Assembly: GCF_904849725.1 (NCBI RefSeq)
Contig: NW_025422528.1
Span: 53,501-117,500, forward strand
DNA from: Hordeum vulgare subsp. vulgare
Taxonomy: Eukaryota; Streptophyta; Magnoliopsida; Poales; Poaceae
Reading direction: 5' to 3'
Length of the DNA: 64,000 bases
The notes beneath the pieces are model-generated. The model was not told the origin of the DNA. It saw only the letters and a program-made list of their open reading frames with translations, and made no database searches. Shown here one piece after another: positions 63,243-64,000 of the stretch. Each line of letters opens with the position of its first letter. Position 1 is the stretch's first letter. The position numbers were made by a program, and so were the translations under genes.

Positions 63243-64000
63243 ATGACTATGAAAACACCTCTCTGGATCCTCGAATTGAAAGAGAGATTGAGAGGGATCA
63301 AGAATCCTAATTCTCGCTATTTGGAATGGATCCAATTCTATTGAGTCTGACTCATAGTGATCATTTCTCTTTAGCAAAGAATGACCTTGGTTATCAAAGG
63401 ATTGAACAACCGGGATCCATTTCCTTATGATACCTAGTTGGCATTGATAACAAGGATCTAATGAATTATGAGTTTAATAGATCCTCTTTAGCAGAAAGAC
63501 GTATATTCCTTGCTCATTATCAGACAATCACTTATTCCCAAACCTCGTGTGGGACTAATCGTTTTCATTTACCATCTCATGGAAAACCCTTTTCGTTCCG
63601 CTTAGCCCTATCGGGTATTTTAGTGATAGGTTCTATAGGAACTGGACGATCCTATTTGGTCAAATACCTAACGAAAAATTACGATTTTCCTTTCATTAAG
63701 GTACGAGGGCTTCTTATTCCACAAGAACGAAAGCACCTTTTCATTCTTTCATATACTAGGGGTTTTTACTTGGAAAAGACAATGTTCCATACTAAAGGAT
63801 TCGGGTCCATAACCACGAGTTCCAGTGCACTAGATCTTGTAGCACTTAGCAACGAGGCCCTATCCATTAGTATTCCACATAAGAAATCCATTCTAGAAAA
63901 AAATACAATTAGATTAGCTCTTCATAGACAAACTTGGGGTTTGCGAGCCAAGGTAAGATCGGCTCGGGATCATGGGACCCTTTTCTATCAGATAGGAGGG
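63243..64000 (+). pseudogene. ycf2: Degraded ycf2 (fragments, continues past window)
   Basis: Ycf2 is a very large AAA-type protein tied to chloroplast import and is lost as a gene in grasses. The first piece, around 63243-63345, reads TPLWILELKERLRGIKN, like the normal N-terminus. It is joined by deletion to a middle part (LTHSDH...NDLGYQ.IEQPGSI) with a TGA stop at 63428-63430. From ATG 63461 a 180-codon frame is open to the last base. It keeps the Walker A region ([19 protein letters not shown]), then skips to [20 protein letters not shown] and [19 protein letters not shown]. The Walker B segment is missing. Confidence 0.85.

Overview
The window is plastid (chloroplast) DNA from a grass (Poaceae), shown in the reverse of the usual map orientation. 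It covers most of the large single-copy (LSC) region, from inside petA to psbA, then the first part of an inverted repeat (rps19, trnH, rpl2, rpl23, trnI, degraded ycf2). Evidence for a grass: rpoC1 has no intron; rpoC2 has a long acidic repeat insertion; accD is absent between rbcL and psaI and a pseudo-rpl23 sits there instead; rps14 is next to trnR-UCU/atpA while trnG-UCC/trnfM lie far away (the 28-kb grass inversion); ycf2 survives only as fragments; rpl2 starts with ACG; rps19 and trnH are in the repeat. The 479-residue rbcL product ending in VDTIDKKV and the 511-residue matK suggest a pooid (Triticeae-like) grass; that is inference from memory.

Layout. 1-4.7 kb: petA-cemA-ycf4-psaI (minus strand), then the accD-loss interval with pseudo-rpl23. 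4.7-8.8 kb: rbcL and atpB-atpE, diverging from a shared promoter region. 8.9-15.9 kb: trnM, trnV-UAC, ndhC-ndhK-ndhJ, trnF, trnL-UAA, trnT-UGU, rps4, trnS-GGA. 16.5-24.6 kb: ycf3, psaA-psaB-rps14, a chimeric tRNA pseudogene and trnR-UCU. 24.7-41 kb (minus): the atpA operon (reading rps2-atpI-atpH-atpF-atpA) and the rpoB-rpoC1-rpoC2 operon. 42-49.3 kb: trnC, petN, psbM, trnD/Y/E/T, trnG-UCC, trnfM, trnG-GCC, psbZ, trnS-UGA. 49.4-53.8 kb (minus): psbC/psbD/psbI/psbK. 54-59.1 kb: trnQ, rps16, trnK with matK in its intron. 59.4-60.4 kb: psbA. From about 60.5 kb on: inverted repeat.

Together the genes supply photosystem I (psaA, psaB, psaI; assembly factors ycf3, ycf4), photosystem II (psbA, psbC, psbD, psbI, psbK, psbM, psbZ), cytochrome b6f (petA, petN), ATP synthase (atpA, B, E, F, H, I), part of the NDH complex (ndhC, J, K), the Rubisco large subunit, the plastid RNA polymerase (rpoB, C1, C2), six ribosomal proteins and 21 intact tRNA genes. 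Well-known promoters are visible for rbcL, atpB, psbA and the light-responsive psbD promoter.

No foreign mobile element, CRISPR array or new multi-gene system was found. The points most worth checking are an apparent 2-base frameshift in rpoC2, the near-perfect pseudo-rpl23 copy, the chimeric tRNA at the inversion endpoint, a decayed tandem copy of trnT-GGU, unexplained sequence in the accD-loss interval, and a ycf2 fragment that stays open for 180 codons to the window end.
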